This document shows positions 6,109 to 14,552 of a stretch of 51,305 nt of DNA, piece after piece. Both the position numbers and the translations under genes were made by a program. The stretch's first letter is position 1, and each line of letters starts with the position of its first letter. Under the pieces are notes generated by a model that was not told the DNA's origin, did no database searches, and saw only the letters and a list, made by a program, of their open reading frames with translations. Origin of the DNA: Alistipes sp. (GTDB lineage: Bacteria; Bacteroidota; Bacteroidia; Bacteroidales; Rikenellaceae); assembly GCA_017451685.1 (NCBI GenBank), contig JAFTNV010000021.1, positions 1 to 51,305 of the forward strand, written 5' to 3'.

Positions 6109-8544
6109 TTAGATGTCGTTGTTAAGTTGGTGTATGTCGGTCGAGGTCTCTGAGTCGCCCAGGAGATGCTCCGAGAAGTAGTCGGCCATGCGCCAGAAGA
6201 AGTACTCGTTCATGTCGCCAAAGCCGTGGTGCTGACCCGGCAGCAGAAGCATGTCGAAGCGCTTATTTGCACGAATCAGGGCATCCACCACGCGCAACGT
6301 ATTACCAGGGTGCACGTTCTCGTCGATGTCGCCATGTACCAACAGAAGGTTGCCCTTCAGACGCGATGCTATCTCGGGGTTGGCCGTGATGTGGTAGTCG
6401 AAGATTATCTCGCCATTCTCGCCCTCGCGCTCCATGATGCCGTGGTGCTTCTCGCTCCACCAGCGGTTGTAGATGTTGTTGTCGTGGTTGCCGGCACACG
6501 ATACCGCCACATCGAAGAAGTCGGGGTACATGAGTATCGCCGCTGTCGACATGAAGCCACCACCCGAGTGTCCGTGAATACCCACGCGCGTGATGTCGAT
6601 ATACGAGTGGCGCGCTGCGAGCTGCTGTGCTGCCACAACCTTATCCTTGAGGCCGTAGTCGCGCATGTTGCCGTAGCCGTAGTTGTGGTACCACTTCGAG
6701 CGGTCGGGGTGGCCACCGCGGTTACCCACGGTGATGACGATGAAGCCCATCTGTGCCAGACGGTCTGTGCGGTTGAGGTGTCCGTACCACGACTGCTCCA
6801 CAGCCTCGGTCTGCGGGCCCGGGTATACATACTCGATGATGGGGTACTTCTTGTTGGGGTCGAAGTCGTAGGGCTTGTACATCACACCATGGAGGTCGGT
6901 GATGCCGTCGGCAGCCTTAACAACGAAGGGCTCGGGGAACTTGTATCCGTGGGCCATAAGCGGGGCCATGTCCACAACCTCGAGCTCGGCAATGCGCTTA
7001 CCGTCGGTGGTGTAAAGCTCCGACTTGGGTGCCGTGTCCACGCGCGAGTATGTCGTGGTGAAGTAGCGACGGTCGTCCGAGAGCGAGAAGTCGCCATTGA
7101 AGCCCGTGGGGTCGAGCTGCTTGAGGCCCGTACCGTCGTAGTTCACGCGGAAGAGGTGCAGGTAGTAGGGGTTTTCATCCTTGTTGTATCCCGTGGCGGT
7201 GAAGTAGATGACGCGCTTATTGTCGTCAACACCAAGGACATCCGACACGTGCCACTCGCCCGTTGTTATGGCGTTCAGGAGCTCGCCCTCAGCGGTGTAG
7301 CGGTAGAGGTGTGCCCAGCCCGTGCGCTCCGACCATTGGATGACCTCCTTGTCGTTGTTTATGAGCGTGGGGTAGCGGTACTCGATAGATGTCTTCATCT
7401 CCTCGTGTACGACTTCCGTGACCTCACCCGTGGAGATGTTCACTTTACAGAGGTCTACGCGCTTGATGTCGCGGCTCTGGCGCAGGATGTAGAACGAGGT
7501 GTTGTCGCCCTGCCATACGTGACGGTAGGGGCGCGCGTAGGTATCCTTATACATCATCGGGCGGGGGCAGATGAAGAGCATCTGCTCCTTATACTTCGCG
7601 AGGTCTATCTCCTTACGCTCCAGCGTCTCGGTGTCGAACACCTCGAGCCAGAAGTCGGGGCTCTGCTCGCCGGGCATCTGATACTTGTAGCTGAAGAGCT
7701 CGGGGCGCTCCTTGAGGATGTCGATAACCCAGAAGTCCTTGAGCATCTCGGTGTTGCTACGCACTGTGGCGAAGTGCTTCGAGTCGGGCGACCACTGCAA
7801 GTATACGCGGTAGCGCTCATCCTCCTTTATCTGCTCGATGCAGTCCTCAAACCAGTGGTAGGCGTTGCTCTCCACGGCATCCGTGGTTATGGGGTGCTCG
7901 ACGATGGTCGAGTCCTTGGGGTCGAGGATAAGTTTCTCGACATCCTCGGTGGTCATATACCACAGGTTGTTGTTCTTCTGGTATACGGCGATGCGACCAT
8001 CGGGCGATACGTTTGCCCACGTGGGGTACTTACCCTCGCGCGAGTCCAATGCCGTAAGCTCGCGTGCTGCGATGTCCCACTTGAAGTGGTATACCTTGGG
8101 CTTGCCCTTGTCGTCCTTCTCGAGGTACTCGTTATTATCAACGACTACGGCCGAGGGTGTGACATCGAAGAGCACGTACCTATCCTCCTCGAGCTTCATG
8201 TTCGATATGGGCAGGTGCTCGGCATCGAAGGGGTGACCCGTGGCTATGGTTAGCTTCTCGGCCATCTCGGCCATAGACCATAGCTCGGTCTTACGCCCCG
8301 TTGCGGGGTCTACGCTGTAGTAGCGTATGGCATCCACCGTCTGCCACTTATACCAGAACTTCGACGAGCCCTCAAACCAGTTGGGGCGCACGACGCTCTG
8401 AGGCACGAGGCGACGCACCTTCGTGGGTGAGAAACGCTCGGCAAGCTCGTAGTTGGGTTTTACCTTCTCCGTCTTGTGAGCCTCGGCAACGCCCGTAGAG
8501 GCCAATAGTGCCATGGCTGCAATCAGTAGGGTGAGTCTTTTCAT
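6109..8544 (-). CDS. Prolyl oligopeptidase-family (S9, DPP IV-type) dipeptidyl peptidase
   Basis: This is an exported serine peptidase that likely trims dipeptides, usually Xaa-Pro, from peptide N-termini in the periplasm or at the surface. The 811-residue protein has a signal peptide ending near AEA (residue 22). A long beta-propeller DPP IV N-terminal domain follows, with WSPDSKHFA and YPTWANVSPDG blade motifs, then a C-terminal alpha/beta-hydrolase domain. The triad is visible: Ser660 in GHSGGGF, Asp741 in HGDIDENVH and His773 in GQHHGFG. The nucleophile motif is GHSGGG rather than GWSYGG of classical DPP IV, so exact specificity is uncertain. The gene lies between the antiporter (48-base gap upstream) and the PNGase F-like gene (3-base gap downstream). 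Confidence 0.9.
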   Translation of the reverse strand: MKRLTLLIAAMALLASTGVAEAHKTEKVKPNYELAERFSPTKVRRLVPQSVVRPNWFEGSSKFWYKWQTVDAIRYYSVDPATGRKTELWSMAEMAEKLTIATGHPFDAEHLPISNMKLEEDRYVLFDVTPSAVVVDNNEYLEKDDKGKPKVYHFKWDIAARELTALDSREGKYPTWANVSPDGRIAVYQKNNNLWYMTTEDVEKLILDPKDSTIVEHPITTDAVESNAYHWFEDCIEQIKEDERYRVYLQWSPDSKHFATVRSNTEMLKDFWVIDILKERPELFSYKYQMPGEQSPDFWLEVFDTETLERKEIDLAKYKEQMLFICPRPMMYKDTYARPYRHVWQGDNTSFYILRQSRDIKRVDLCKVNISTGEVTEVVHEEMKTSIEYRYPTLINNDKEVIQWSERTGWAHLYRYTAEGELLNAITTGEWHVSDVLGVDDNKRVIYFTATGYNKDENPYYLHLFRVNYDGTGLKQLDPTGFNGDFSLSDDRRYFTTTYSRVDTAPKSELYTTDGKRIAELEVVDMAPLMAHGYKFPEPFVVKAADGITDLHGVMYKPYDFDPNKKYPIIEYVYPGPQTEAVEQSWYGHLNRTDRLAQMGFIVITVGNRGGHPDRSKWYHNYGYGNMRDYGLKDKVVAAQQLAARHSYIDITRVGIHGHSGGGFMSTAAILMYPDFFDVAVSCAGNHDNNIYNRWWSEKHHGIMEREGENGEIIFDYHITANPEIASRLKGNLLLVHGDIDENVHPGNTLRVVDALIRANKRFDMLLLPGQHHGFGDMNEYFFWRMADYFSEHLLGDSETSTDIHQLNNDI

Positions 8545-8592
8545 AATATATGTTCGTTTTAGGTTTCTTAAGGTCTGTATATGTCTGCGATG

Positions 8593-10086
8593 TTACATCT
8601 TGATGATATTTTGTATGCCCATCTCCTTGACCTGCTTGAGGAGCTGGTCGTTGTTGTCCGACACAACGAGGAGCTTGTCGCCCGGGCTCAACTCCGTGTT
8701 ACCCTTCGGCACGAAGTAATCCTCGCCACGACACACCATCACCACGAGCGTATGTCCCGGGAGCTTTATATCCTTCAGCGTGTTACCGTTGCGTATCATG
8801 CCCTTGTTTACCTCTATCTCCGAGAACTCGCTGCGTATATGGTCGGGCACGGTGAGCTTGAAGGTGCGCTCCTTGACCTTGAACGACAGCCCGAGCCAGT
8901 TGGCCATCGAGCTCACGGTGTTACCCTGAACAAGAAGCGATATGATGGTTACGAGGAATACTACGTTGAAGAGATAGTCGGCATGCTCCACGCCATTTGT
9001 TAGGGGGTAGAGCGCGAAGATGATGGGCACAGCACCGCGCAGACCTACCCACGATACGTACAATCGTGCCTTTGTCGTGAAGCGACGGAACGGAGCCATG
9101 CACGCAAGGGTCGAGAGGGGGCGTGCCACGAATATCATAAACACGCCTATGGCTAAGCCCATGTATAGTACCTCGGGCTTGAGCAGGTCGTGAACATCGA
9201 CCAACAGACCGAGGGCCAAGAAGAGAACTATCTGCAACAACCACGTGAAGCTGTCGAAAAAGGTGCGTAGCATGTGGCGGTGCTCGATGCGCAAGTTACC
9301 CACAACCAAGCCGGCGATGTATACCGCAAGGTAGCCGTTGCCGTATACCATCGACGTGAACGAGAAGGTGAAGAATACGCACGCAAGGAGCAACACCGAG
9401 TATAGCGATGCGTTGCTGCGTATGTTAATGTTGTTTATGACCCACACCGTGACGCGACCAAATGTGTAGCCGAGGCATGCACCCACGCACATCTGTATGA
9501 GGAACGTGCCTATGGCCTCGCCCATGTTTAGCTCTGCGCCTCCCGATACTACGCCTACAAGTACGACGGTGAGGATGTAAGCCATGGGGTCGTTACTACC
9601 GCTCTCAAGCTCCAAAAGCGGGCGTAGGTTCTCCTGTAACCCCTGTTTCTTGGTACGGAGGATGGAGAATACCGATGCCGAGTCCGTTGATGACATCGTC
9701 GCAGCGAGTAGTAGCGCCAAAGGGAAGGACATCTCGAAGCTTAAACCCAACAGAGGCGCCATGAAATATATAAATATGGCGACAATGATGGCCGTGAGGA
9801 TGACCCCCAGCGTGGCCATAACCACGCCGGGAGCCATCACCGGTCGTATGTCCGAAAATGTCGTATCCATACCGCCCGAGAAGAGGATGATACATAGTGC
9901 CACCATGCCGATGAACTCTGCCATCTCTACCGAGTGGAACGATATGAAGTCGTTGTAGCCGAAAAGCATACCCACACCAAGGAACAGCAATAGGGCGGGG
10001 GCACCAAGACGATAGGCCGCCTTACCGGCAAGTACGGCGACGAAGAGCAACAGGGCTCCTACAAGGAGAAAGTTTTCGTTGAGCAT
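8593..10086 (-). CDS. Potassium/proton antiporter, CPA1 NhaP2/CvrA type
   Basis: An inner-membrane cation/proton antiporter of the NhaP2 branch that exports K+ (or Na+) in exchange for H+. The 497-residue protein has about 12 hydrophobic segments. It contains the exchanger core with STDSASVFSIL, which holds the conserved acidic region, and LLELESGSNDPMAYILT, the family's ExxxND-type motif. A cytoplasmic C-terminal RCK_C/TrkA-C domain spans roughly residues 405-490 (FSEIEVNKGMIRNGNTLKD, GEDYFVPKGNTELSPGDKLLV) and is a likely ligand-sensing regulator. Length is typical for this subgroup. It sits in a same-strand run from tonB down to the PNGase F-like gene, without a clear own promoter. Confidence 0.9.
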   Translation of the reverse strand: MLNENFLLVGALLLFVAVLAGKAAYRLGAPALLLFLGVGMLFGYNDFISFHSVEMAEFIGMVALCIILFSGGMDTTFSDIRPVMAPGVVMATLGVILTAIIVAIFIYFMAPLLGLSFEMSFPLALLLAATMSSTDSASVFSILRTKKQGLQENLRPLLELESGSNDPMAYILTVVLVGVVSGGAELNMGEAIGTFLIQMCVGACLGYTFGRVTVWVINNINIRSNASLYSVLLLACVFFTFSFTSMVYGNGYLAVYIAGLVVGNLRIEHRHMLRTFFDSFTWLLQIVLFLALGLLVDVHDLLKPEVLYMGLAIGVFMIFVARPLSTLACMAPFRRFTTKARLYVSWVGLRGAVPIIFALYPLTNGVEHADYLFNVVFLVTIISLLVQGNTVSSMANWLGLSFKVKERTFKLTVPDHIRSEFSEIEVNKGMIRNGNTLKDIKLPGHTLVVMVCRGEDYFVPKGNTELSPGDKLLVVSDNNDQLLKQVKEMGIQNIIKM

Positions 10087-10143
10087 ATTTATTACAAATT
10101 TATGTTTATAACATCTACGCCACGACCGTCCTCACGGTCATGA

Positions 10144-10650
10144 CTACTTATTGCCGCCTACGAGCTTAACCTCGCCAATGAGTTTATTGTCGAAGTTCGA
10201 GTACTCGTAGAGGGCGTAGGCTACGATGCTACGGTCGGGTGCATAACACTCCACGAGCGTTATGGCGGCCACATTACCCGTAGGCAGTGCCTCGATACCC
10301 GCTCTGTCGCCACGTGCTACGGCCTTCTGCAACTCGGCGAGCTGCTCGCGGTCGTAGTAGCGCTCCCTAAAGCGCATGTAACGCTTCGTCGTCGTATGGT
10401 AGGGCACACACTTGTCGCTTGCGAGGCGCACGATGGCGATGATAGCACCATAGAGGAGCATCGCCACGCCCGCAACCATAAGGGTCATGCCCACAGCGCC
10501 CGACTTATCGTCGACAAGCGCGAAGTTCAAAACTAAAAGAGCGGCGCCCACAAGGGCAATAATCGTTGGGCGGCATACAGGCTGACGACGAGCTGATACA
10601 ACACCCGAAGGCAAGGCGTACAGCGCCTTGCAAATATCTTCCATAATCAT
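10144..10650 (-). CDS. Hypothetical two-helix inner-membrane protein
   Basis: I do not recognise a named family. The 168-residue product has a short N-terminal cytoplasmic segment, two closely spaced hydrophobic helices (about residues 29-46 and 52-75), then a roughly 90-residue soluble C-terminal domain with RFRERYYDREQLAEL and ALYEYSNFDNKLIGEVKLVGG. The pattern suggests a membrane-anchored protein with its soluble part on the cytoplasmic side. Translation may start at the second Met (MEDICKAL). It lies between the small protein encoded at 10725-11126 and the antiporter, all on the minus strand. Confidence 0.75.
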   Translation of the reverse strand: MIMEDICKALYALPSGVVSARRQPVCRPTIIALVGAALLVLNFALVDDKSGAVGMTLMVAGVAMLLYGAIIAIVRLASDKCVPYHTTTKRYMRFRERYYDREQLAELQKAVARGDRAGIEALPTGNVAAITLVECYAPDRSIVAYALYEYSNFDNKLIGEVKLVGGNK

Positions 10651-10724
10651 AAAATAGTTTGTTTAGTTAGCTTATTATCATCGTGTTACGAAATCGAAAG
10701 GATGTGCTATCCTATACTTCTACG

Positions 10725-11126
10725 CTAAATAATAAGCCTCATCAGGCGATTTAGGTAGTAGCATCGCGAGAGAGTACAAAACAATATTTTATGGTTATAC
10801 AATCCGTATCGTGAGGCTGCCGTCGTGCTATCTATGGCACTCACAGCCTTTGAGTGCTGGAAGAGACGCTCCGAGGCAACCGTCGTGCGTGTGAGGGTGC
10901 GCACTAAAGGTGTCACACTCGGAGGTGTCACCGTCGTTGTCGTCGTCGATAGTAGGGGAGCATCGCTTGCTGTGAAGCAGCTCTCCTCGTTCTCGGTGGC
11001 GCTCTTCTCCTCATGCACCGTGTATGAAAGCTCTGCATCATGAGTCATGCCTGCGGCCTCCGTGGGAAGCAGCAGGGATACAAACATCGTGAACAACGCC
11101 ACGCCTATATGTCGCATTAAACTCAT
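10725..11126 (-). CDS. Small exported protein with YGLYNHKILF motif, coupled to tonB
   Basis: The 133-residue product has an N-terminal hydrophobic signal-like segment (RHIGVALFTMFVSLLLPTEA). A low-complexity Thr/Ser-rich middle follows, then a C-terminal block RYGLYNHKILF ending in YYLNRLMRLII. I recall this C-terminal block in small hypothetical proteins of Bacteroidales; function unknown. The ATG overlaps the tonB stop in an ATGA arrangement (11123-11126), which supports this start and indicates translational coupling. Its hydrophobic, basic C-terminus could insert in a membrane, perhaps as a partner of TonB; that is inference. Confidence 0.65.
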   Translation of the reverse strand: MSLMRHIGVALFTMFVSLLLPTEAAGMTHDAELSYTVHEEKSATENEESCFTASDAPLLSTTTTTVTPPSVTPLVRTLTRTTVASERLFQHSKAVSAIDSTTAASRYGLYNHKILFCTLSRCYYLNRLMRLII

Positions 11127-11962
11127 TGTGCTACAAAGGTATACGTTATTGTTCCGCGCTGTGGCATGGGTGCCGCGCTGTCAATATTAAAGCGCGTGCG
11201 CTTATGTCGTGCTGCGCTCAGTGCTTGGTCGTTAAGCTCGGGGGTTGTCGACGACTGTATGCGTGCCGATGTAACCTCGCCATTGCGGTTGAGCCATACA
11301 TCCACCACGACCACGCCCCCGCTCTTTGCGCGGTATGCCGGAGTGTAGAGGTCGCGATGGTGGCGCACAGGGTCGCGGAAGTCGTAGGCCACGGTGACAG
11401 CGCCCGAGAACTTACCCTTCTCGGCCTTACCATCTCCTGCACCCTTACCCGAGCCGTTGCCCTGGCCTATGCCCTCGGCCTCGCGCATGCCGCTCTCGTA
11501 GTTACCGCGGTTTGTCGCCATGTCGGAGGCTATTTTATCCATCATCTCCTGCATGTCGCTTGTTGCGGATGTCTGTCCGCGTGAGCCCGCCTCCTCGGAG
11601 GCATCGTTCGACTGTAGGTTCTTGACGTTCTGCACCGCTGCGAGGCGTTGGTTTATCTCCGCCTGTATCCTGTCGCGCTCGCGCTTCAGGCGCTCCACCT
11701 CCTCCACCGTGGGCTCCTCCTCGACAAACTCTATAATATACTCCGTGGGGAGAATATCGACGTTATAGCGTGCCGTGGCAAGCACTGCGCCACCCATGAG
11801 AAACATGACCAACACGACGATAAGACCCACGCGATGGCTGTACAACCACTCGCCGGCGCTCTCAGAGCGTGTGTCGCCAAGGTCTATATTCGCCCTCCGT
11901 GGCACGCGCCGTGGCTGCCCTTTTATCTCGCCTCGATGTATATATTTTCTGTTGTCGGACAT
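11123..11962 (-). CDS. TonB-family energy transducer
   Basis: TonB proteins couple the proton motive force to TonB-dependent outer-membrane transporters. The 279-residue product has a cytoplasmic basic N-terminus, one transmembrane helix (about residues 47-64) and the acidic segment EFVEEEPTVEEVERLKRERDRIQAE. A coiled or linker region with GQGNGSGKGAGDGKAEKGK follows. The C-terminal TonB-like fold contains GGVVVVDVWLNRNGEVTSARI and ends GTITYTFVAQ. The linker is acidic then Gly-rich instead of Pro-rich, as is common in this phylum. ExbB/ExbD are not in the window. The next gene overlaps its stop by four bases. Confidence 0.85.
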   Translation of the reverse strand: MSDNRKYIHRGEIKGQPRRVPRRANIDLGDTRSESAGEWLYSHRVGLIVVLVMFLMGGAVLATARYNVDILPTEYIIEFVEEEPTVEEVERLKRERDRIQAEINQRLAAVQNVKNLQSNDASEEAGSRGQTSATSDMQEMMDKIASDMATNRGNYESGMREAEGIGQGNGSGKGAGDGKAEKGKFSGAVTVAYDFRDPVRHHRDLYTPAYRAKSGGVVVVDVWLNRNGEVTSARIQSSTTPELNDQALSAARHKRTRFNIDSAAPMPQRGTITYTFVAQ

Positions 11963-11981
11963 GCTCTTTTAATATTCCGAG

Positions 11982-12020
11982 CAAAAATAGTAATTTTTTT
12001 TAATTTTTTTAGTATATTTG
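11982..12020. promoter_or_regulatory. Divergent -7 boxes for tonB and lpxC/fabZ
   Basis: The minus strand has TATTTTTG (plus 11982-11989), 20 bases before the tonB start. The plus strand has TATATTTG (12013-12020), 48 bases before the lpxC/fabZ start. The 105-base gap is strongly AT-rich. Neither has a clear -33 TTG at ideal spacing. Confidence 0.5.
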
Positions 12021-12067
12021 TGCCACTAAATATATTAATTAGGAAGAAAAATTAAAACTTTTCGGAT

Positions 12068-13453
12068 ATGGCAACGAAACAGAGAACACTTGCTCAGGCA
12101 ATATCTTTCGAGGGTAAGGGCCTGCACACGGGTCTTAAGGTGATGATGACGGTACACCCTGCTGATGATAATCACGGCATCACGTTCCGTCGTGTGGATT
12201 TGGAGGGCGCGCCCGAGGTTCCTGCGTTGTGCGAGTATGTGACCGATACGTCGCGTGGTACGACCATCGAGAAGGGTGCTGCGAAGGTGAGCACCATAGA
12301 GCATATAATGTCGGCGTTGTGGACTCTCGGTGTGGATAACGCCACCATCGACATCAACGCCCCCGAGACCCCCATTATGGATGGCTCGGCCAAGGAGTAC
12401 GCTGCACGCATTACCGAGGTGGGCACCGTGGAGCAGAGCGCCGAGCGTAAGTATTTCGAGGTTACGGAGAAGCAGGTATACACCCTGCCGGAGAAGGGCG
12501 TGGCCATCGTGCTCTACCCCGACGATGAGTTCTCGGTGTCGGTACACGTGGACTACAACTCGAAGGTCGTGGGCAACCAGTATGCCGTGTATAATGGCGA
12601 GATAGACTACACCTCGAATATCGCGATGTGTCGCACGTTTGTCTTCCTCCACGAGTTGGAGCCTCTGATGAAGATGAACCTCATCAAGGGTGGCGACCTC
12701 GACAATGCCATCGTCGTTGTCGAGAATCCCGTGTCGGACGAGCAACTCAACCACCTCAAGGAGATATTCCAGAAGGATGATATCCGCGTTACGGGTGGTT
12801 ACCTCAACAACCAGCAACTGCGTGCCAACAACGAGCTTGCGCGCCATAAGCTCCTCGACGTCCTTGGCGACTTCGCGCTCCTTGGCATGCGCATCAAGGG
12901 CCGCGTGTGGGCTACACGCCCCGGTCACTTCGCCAATACGGAGTTTATGAAGGAGCTCTCGCGCGTCATCCGTCGCAGTGGCGACCGCCCCATGTTTAAG
13001 TATAGCGCCAAGGTGCAGCCGCTGATGGACATCAATGCCATCAAGGCGCTCCTCCCGCACCGTCCTCCCTTCTTGCTTGTCGACCGCGTCTTCCACATCG
13101 AGGGTAACGACATCGCGGGCATCAAGCAGGTGACGATGAACGAGCCCTTCTTCGTGGGACACTTCCCCGAGGAGCCCGTCATGCCGGGTGTGCTTATCAT
13201 CGAGGCGCTGGCTCAGTGCTGTGGCATCCTTGTCCTGAGTCAGGTTGAGGATCCCACGCAGTATAGCACCTACTTCCTTAAGGCTGATGGCGTGAAGTGG
13301 AAGCGTAAGGTTGTGCCGGGCGACACGCTACAGCTCGAGTGCCACATTGCGGATATGCGTCGCGGCATCGTCACGGCCGAGTGTAAGGCCTTTGCCGGTG
13401 GTCAGCTTGCGTGCGAGGCTATCCTCACGGCACAGATTGTCAAGAACCGTTAG
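12068..13453 (+). CDS. lpxC/fabZ: Bifunctional LpxC deacetylase / FabZ 3-hydroxyacyl-ACP dehydratase
   Basis: The protein is a fusion of the committed lipid A enzyme and a fatty-acid dehydratase. The N-terminal part (about residues 1-300) is LpxC: it starts TLAQAISFEGKGLHTGLKV, has the zinc-site His region STIEHIMSALWTLG and later HKLLDVLGDFALLG. The C-terminal part (about 315-461) is FabZ: ALLPHRPPFLLVDRV supplies the catalytic His-containing segment and HFPEEPVMPGVLIIEALAQ the helix with the active-site acid. The fusion is typical of Bacteroidota and both halves look intact. lpxA follows after 31 bases, so this is a lipid A operon. FabZ sets the supply of the 3-hydroxyacyl chains that LpxA uses. 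Confidence 0.96.
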   Translation: MATKQRTLAQAISFEGKGLHTGLKVMMTVHPADDNHGITFRRVDLEGAPEVPALCEYVTDTSRGTTIEKGAAKVSTIEHIMSALWTLGVDNATIDINAPETPIMDGSAKEYAARITEVGTVEQSAERKYFEVTEKQVYTLPEKGVAIVLYPDDEFSVSVHVDYNSKVVGNQYAVYNGEIDYTSNIAMCRTFVFLHELEPLMKMNLIKGGDLDNAIVVVENPVSDEQLNHLKEIFQKDDIRVTGGYLNNQQLRANNELARHKLLDVLGDFALLGMRIKGRVWATRPGHFANTEFMKELSRVIRRSGDRPMFKYSAKVQPLMDINAIKALLPHRPPFLLVDRVFHIEGNDIAGIKQVTMNEPFFVGHFPEEPVMPGVLIIEALAQCCGILVLSQVEDPTQYSTYFLKADGVKWKRKVVPGDTLQLECHIADMRRGIVTAECKAFAGGQLACEAILTAQIVKNR

Positions 13454-13484
13454 TAGATGAAGAAACACAAACAATTGAGATATT

Positions 13485-14270
13485 ATGATTAGTAATTTAG
13501 CTTACGTTCACCCCGATGCAAAGATCGGCAAGAACGTCACTATCGAGCCCTTCGCCTATGTTGAGGGCGACGTAGTCATCGGCGATGACTGCTGGATTGG
13601 CCCCCACGCCATCATCTACGATGGAGCACGCCTGGGTAAGGGTAACAAGGTGCACCCCGGTGCATGTATCGCCTGCCTGCCCCAGGATTTGAAGTTTGCG
13701 GGCGAGAAGACTACGGCTGTTATTGGCGACTATAACGACATCCGCGAGTGCGTGACCATAGCACGTGGTACGGCATCGCGCGGCACGACCATCATTGGCG
13801 ACCATAACCTTCTCATGGCATACGTACATGTGGCACACGACGACGTTGTCGGCAGCCACTGCGTCTTTGCTAACCGCCTGTCGTTGGCCGGCGAGGTCGA
13901 GGTTGGCGACTGGGTAGTCATCGGTGGCCATACGGCTGTGCACCAGTGGGTACATATCGGTGACCATGCCATGATTCAGGGTGGTGCTCTCGTTGTTCAG
14001 GATGTTCCCCCCTTCATCATCGCTACAAATGGCGAGACACACTATGCCGGCATCAATAAGGTGGGCCTCTCGCGCCGTGGCTTTACGGAGGAGCAGATAA
14101 CATCTATCCACAACACCTGCCGCATCCTCTTCCAGAGCGAGCTTAACTATCAGTCGGGCTGCGATAAGGCCGAGGCTGAGGTTGCTGAGAGCGCTGAGCG
14201 TAACTATCTTATCGACTTCATCCGCAACTCGAAGCGAGGGGTTATTAAGCAATACATCTCTCGAAGGTAA
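13485..14270 (+). CDS. lpxA: Acyl-ACP--UDP-N-acetylglucosamine O-acyltransferase
   Basis: LpxA carries out the first step of lipid A synthesis, acylation of UDP-GlcNAc at the 3-OH, in the cytoplasm. The 261-residue protein is a left-handed beta-helix with clear hexapeptide repeats from residue 8 on (DAKIGKNVTIEPFAYVEGDVVIGDDCWIGP). The catalytic His region is LLMAYVHVAHDDVVG. The C-terminal helical domain begins near GLSRRGFTEEQI. Length matches the family. Its stop TAA coincides with the start of a palindromic repeat (14268-14400). Confidence 0.96.
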   Translation: MISNLAYVHPDAKIGKNVTIEPFAYVEGDVVIGDDCWIGPHAIIYDGARLGKGNKVHPGACIACLPQDLKFAGEKTTAVIGDYNDIRECVTIARGTASRGTTIIGDHNLLMAYVHVAHDDVVGSHCVFANRLSLAGEVEVGDWVVIGGHTAVHQWVHIGDHAMIQGGALVVQDVPPFIIATNGETHYAGINKVGLSRRGFTEEQITSIHNTCRILFQSELNYQSGCDKAEAEVAESAERNYLIDFIRNSKRGVIKQYISRR

Positions 14271-14400
14271 TTTCTTGTGAAAAGTGGTCATCTTCGACCT
14301 CTCCCTAAAAATAGTGTGCCATGGGCTGTACATTTAAGTACTATCCCATGGCACTCTTTTATGTGATAGGCCAAATCTAACCCCTTCTGATAAGAAATTA
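14268..14400. repeat. Stop-anchored repeat (family 2) with terminator-like hairpin
   Basis: The element begins at the lpxA stop with TAATTTCTTGTGA and ends with TTCTGATAAGAAAT, which is its imperfect inverted complement. The core is a perfect 10-bp inverted repeat GTGCCATGGG (14316-14325) / CCCATGGCAC (14345-14354) followed by TCTTTT. The loop contains GTAC...AAGTAC, also present in the copies at 29225-29251 and 51197-51224. It separates the convergent genes lpxA and the acyltransferase, and the hairpin can serve as lpxA terminator. Confidence 0.75.
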
Positions 14401-14420
14401 AGTCTTTCAACTCGTTAGGT

Positions 14421-14513
14421 TGTGATTAGGGAAATTAGTGAGTTTGATGAGCTTAAGGATATATTACAGTGCTTCCTTAAATTCTCTAAACTCCGTAATT
14501 TCACTTCTAATCA
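14421..14513. repeat. Long imperfect hairpin (family 3), relative of 4909-4988
   Basis: TTGTGATTAGGGA opens an imperfect inverted repeat with arms 14423-14459 and 14474-14513, joined by a 14-base loop. The arm content (TTAGGG, AGTTT, CTAAACTCC, CTAATCA) matches the hairpin after def but with several substitutions and indels. It follows family-2 DNA and ends 39 bases before the stop of the minus-strand acyltransferase, for which it may be the terminator. Confidence 0.65.
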
Positions 14514-14552
14514 TCTCTGTCTCCCGACAAATTTTCTAAATTACTCTACACA

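Noticed and set aside
6166-8253. 695-residue plus-strand frame
   Set aside because: It is fully antisense to the DPP IV-type peptidase, whose triad and domains are intact. The translation is Val/Leu/His-biased, as expected for an antisense shadow of GC-rich codons.
12035-13162. 375-residue minus-strand frame
   Set aside because: Antisense to the lpxC/fabZ fusion, with no family features.
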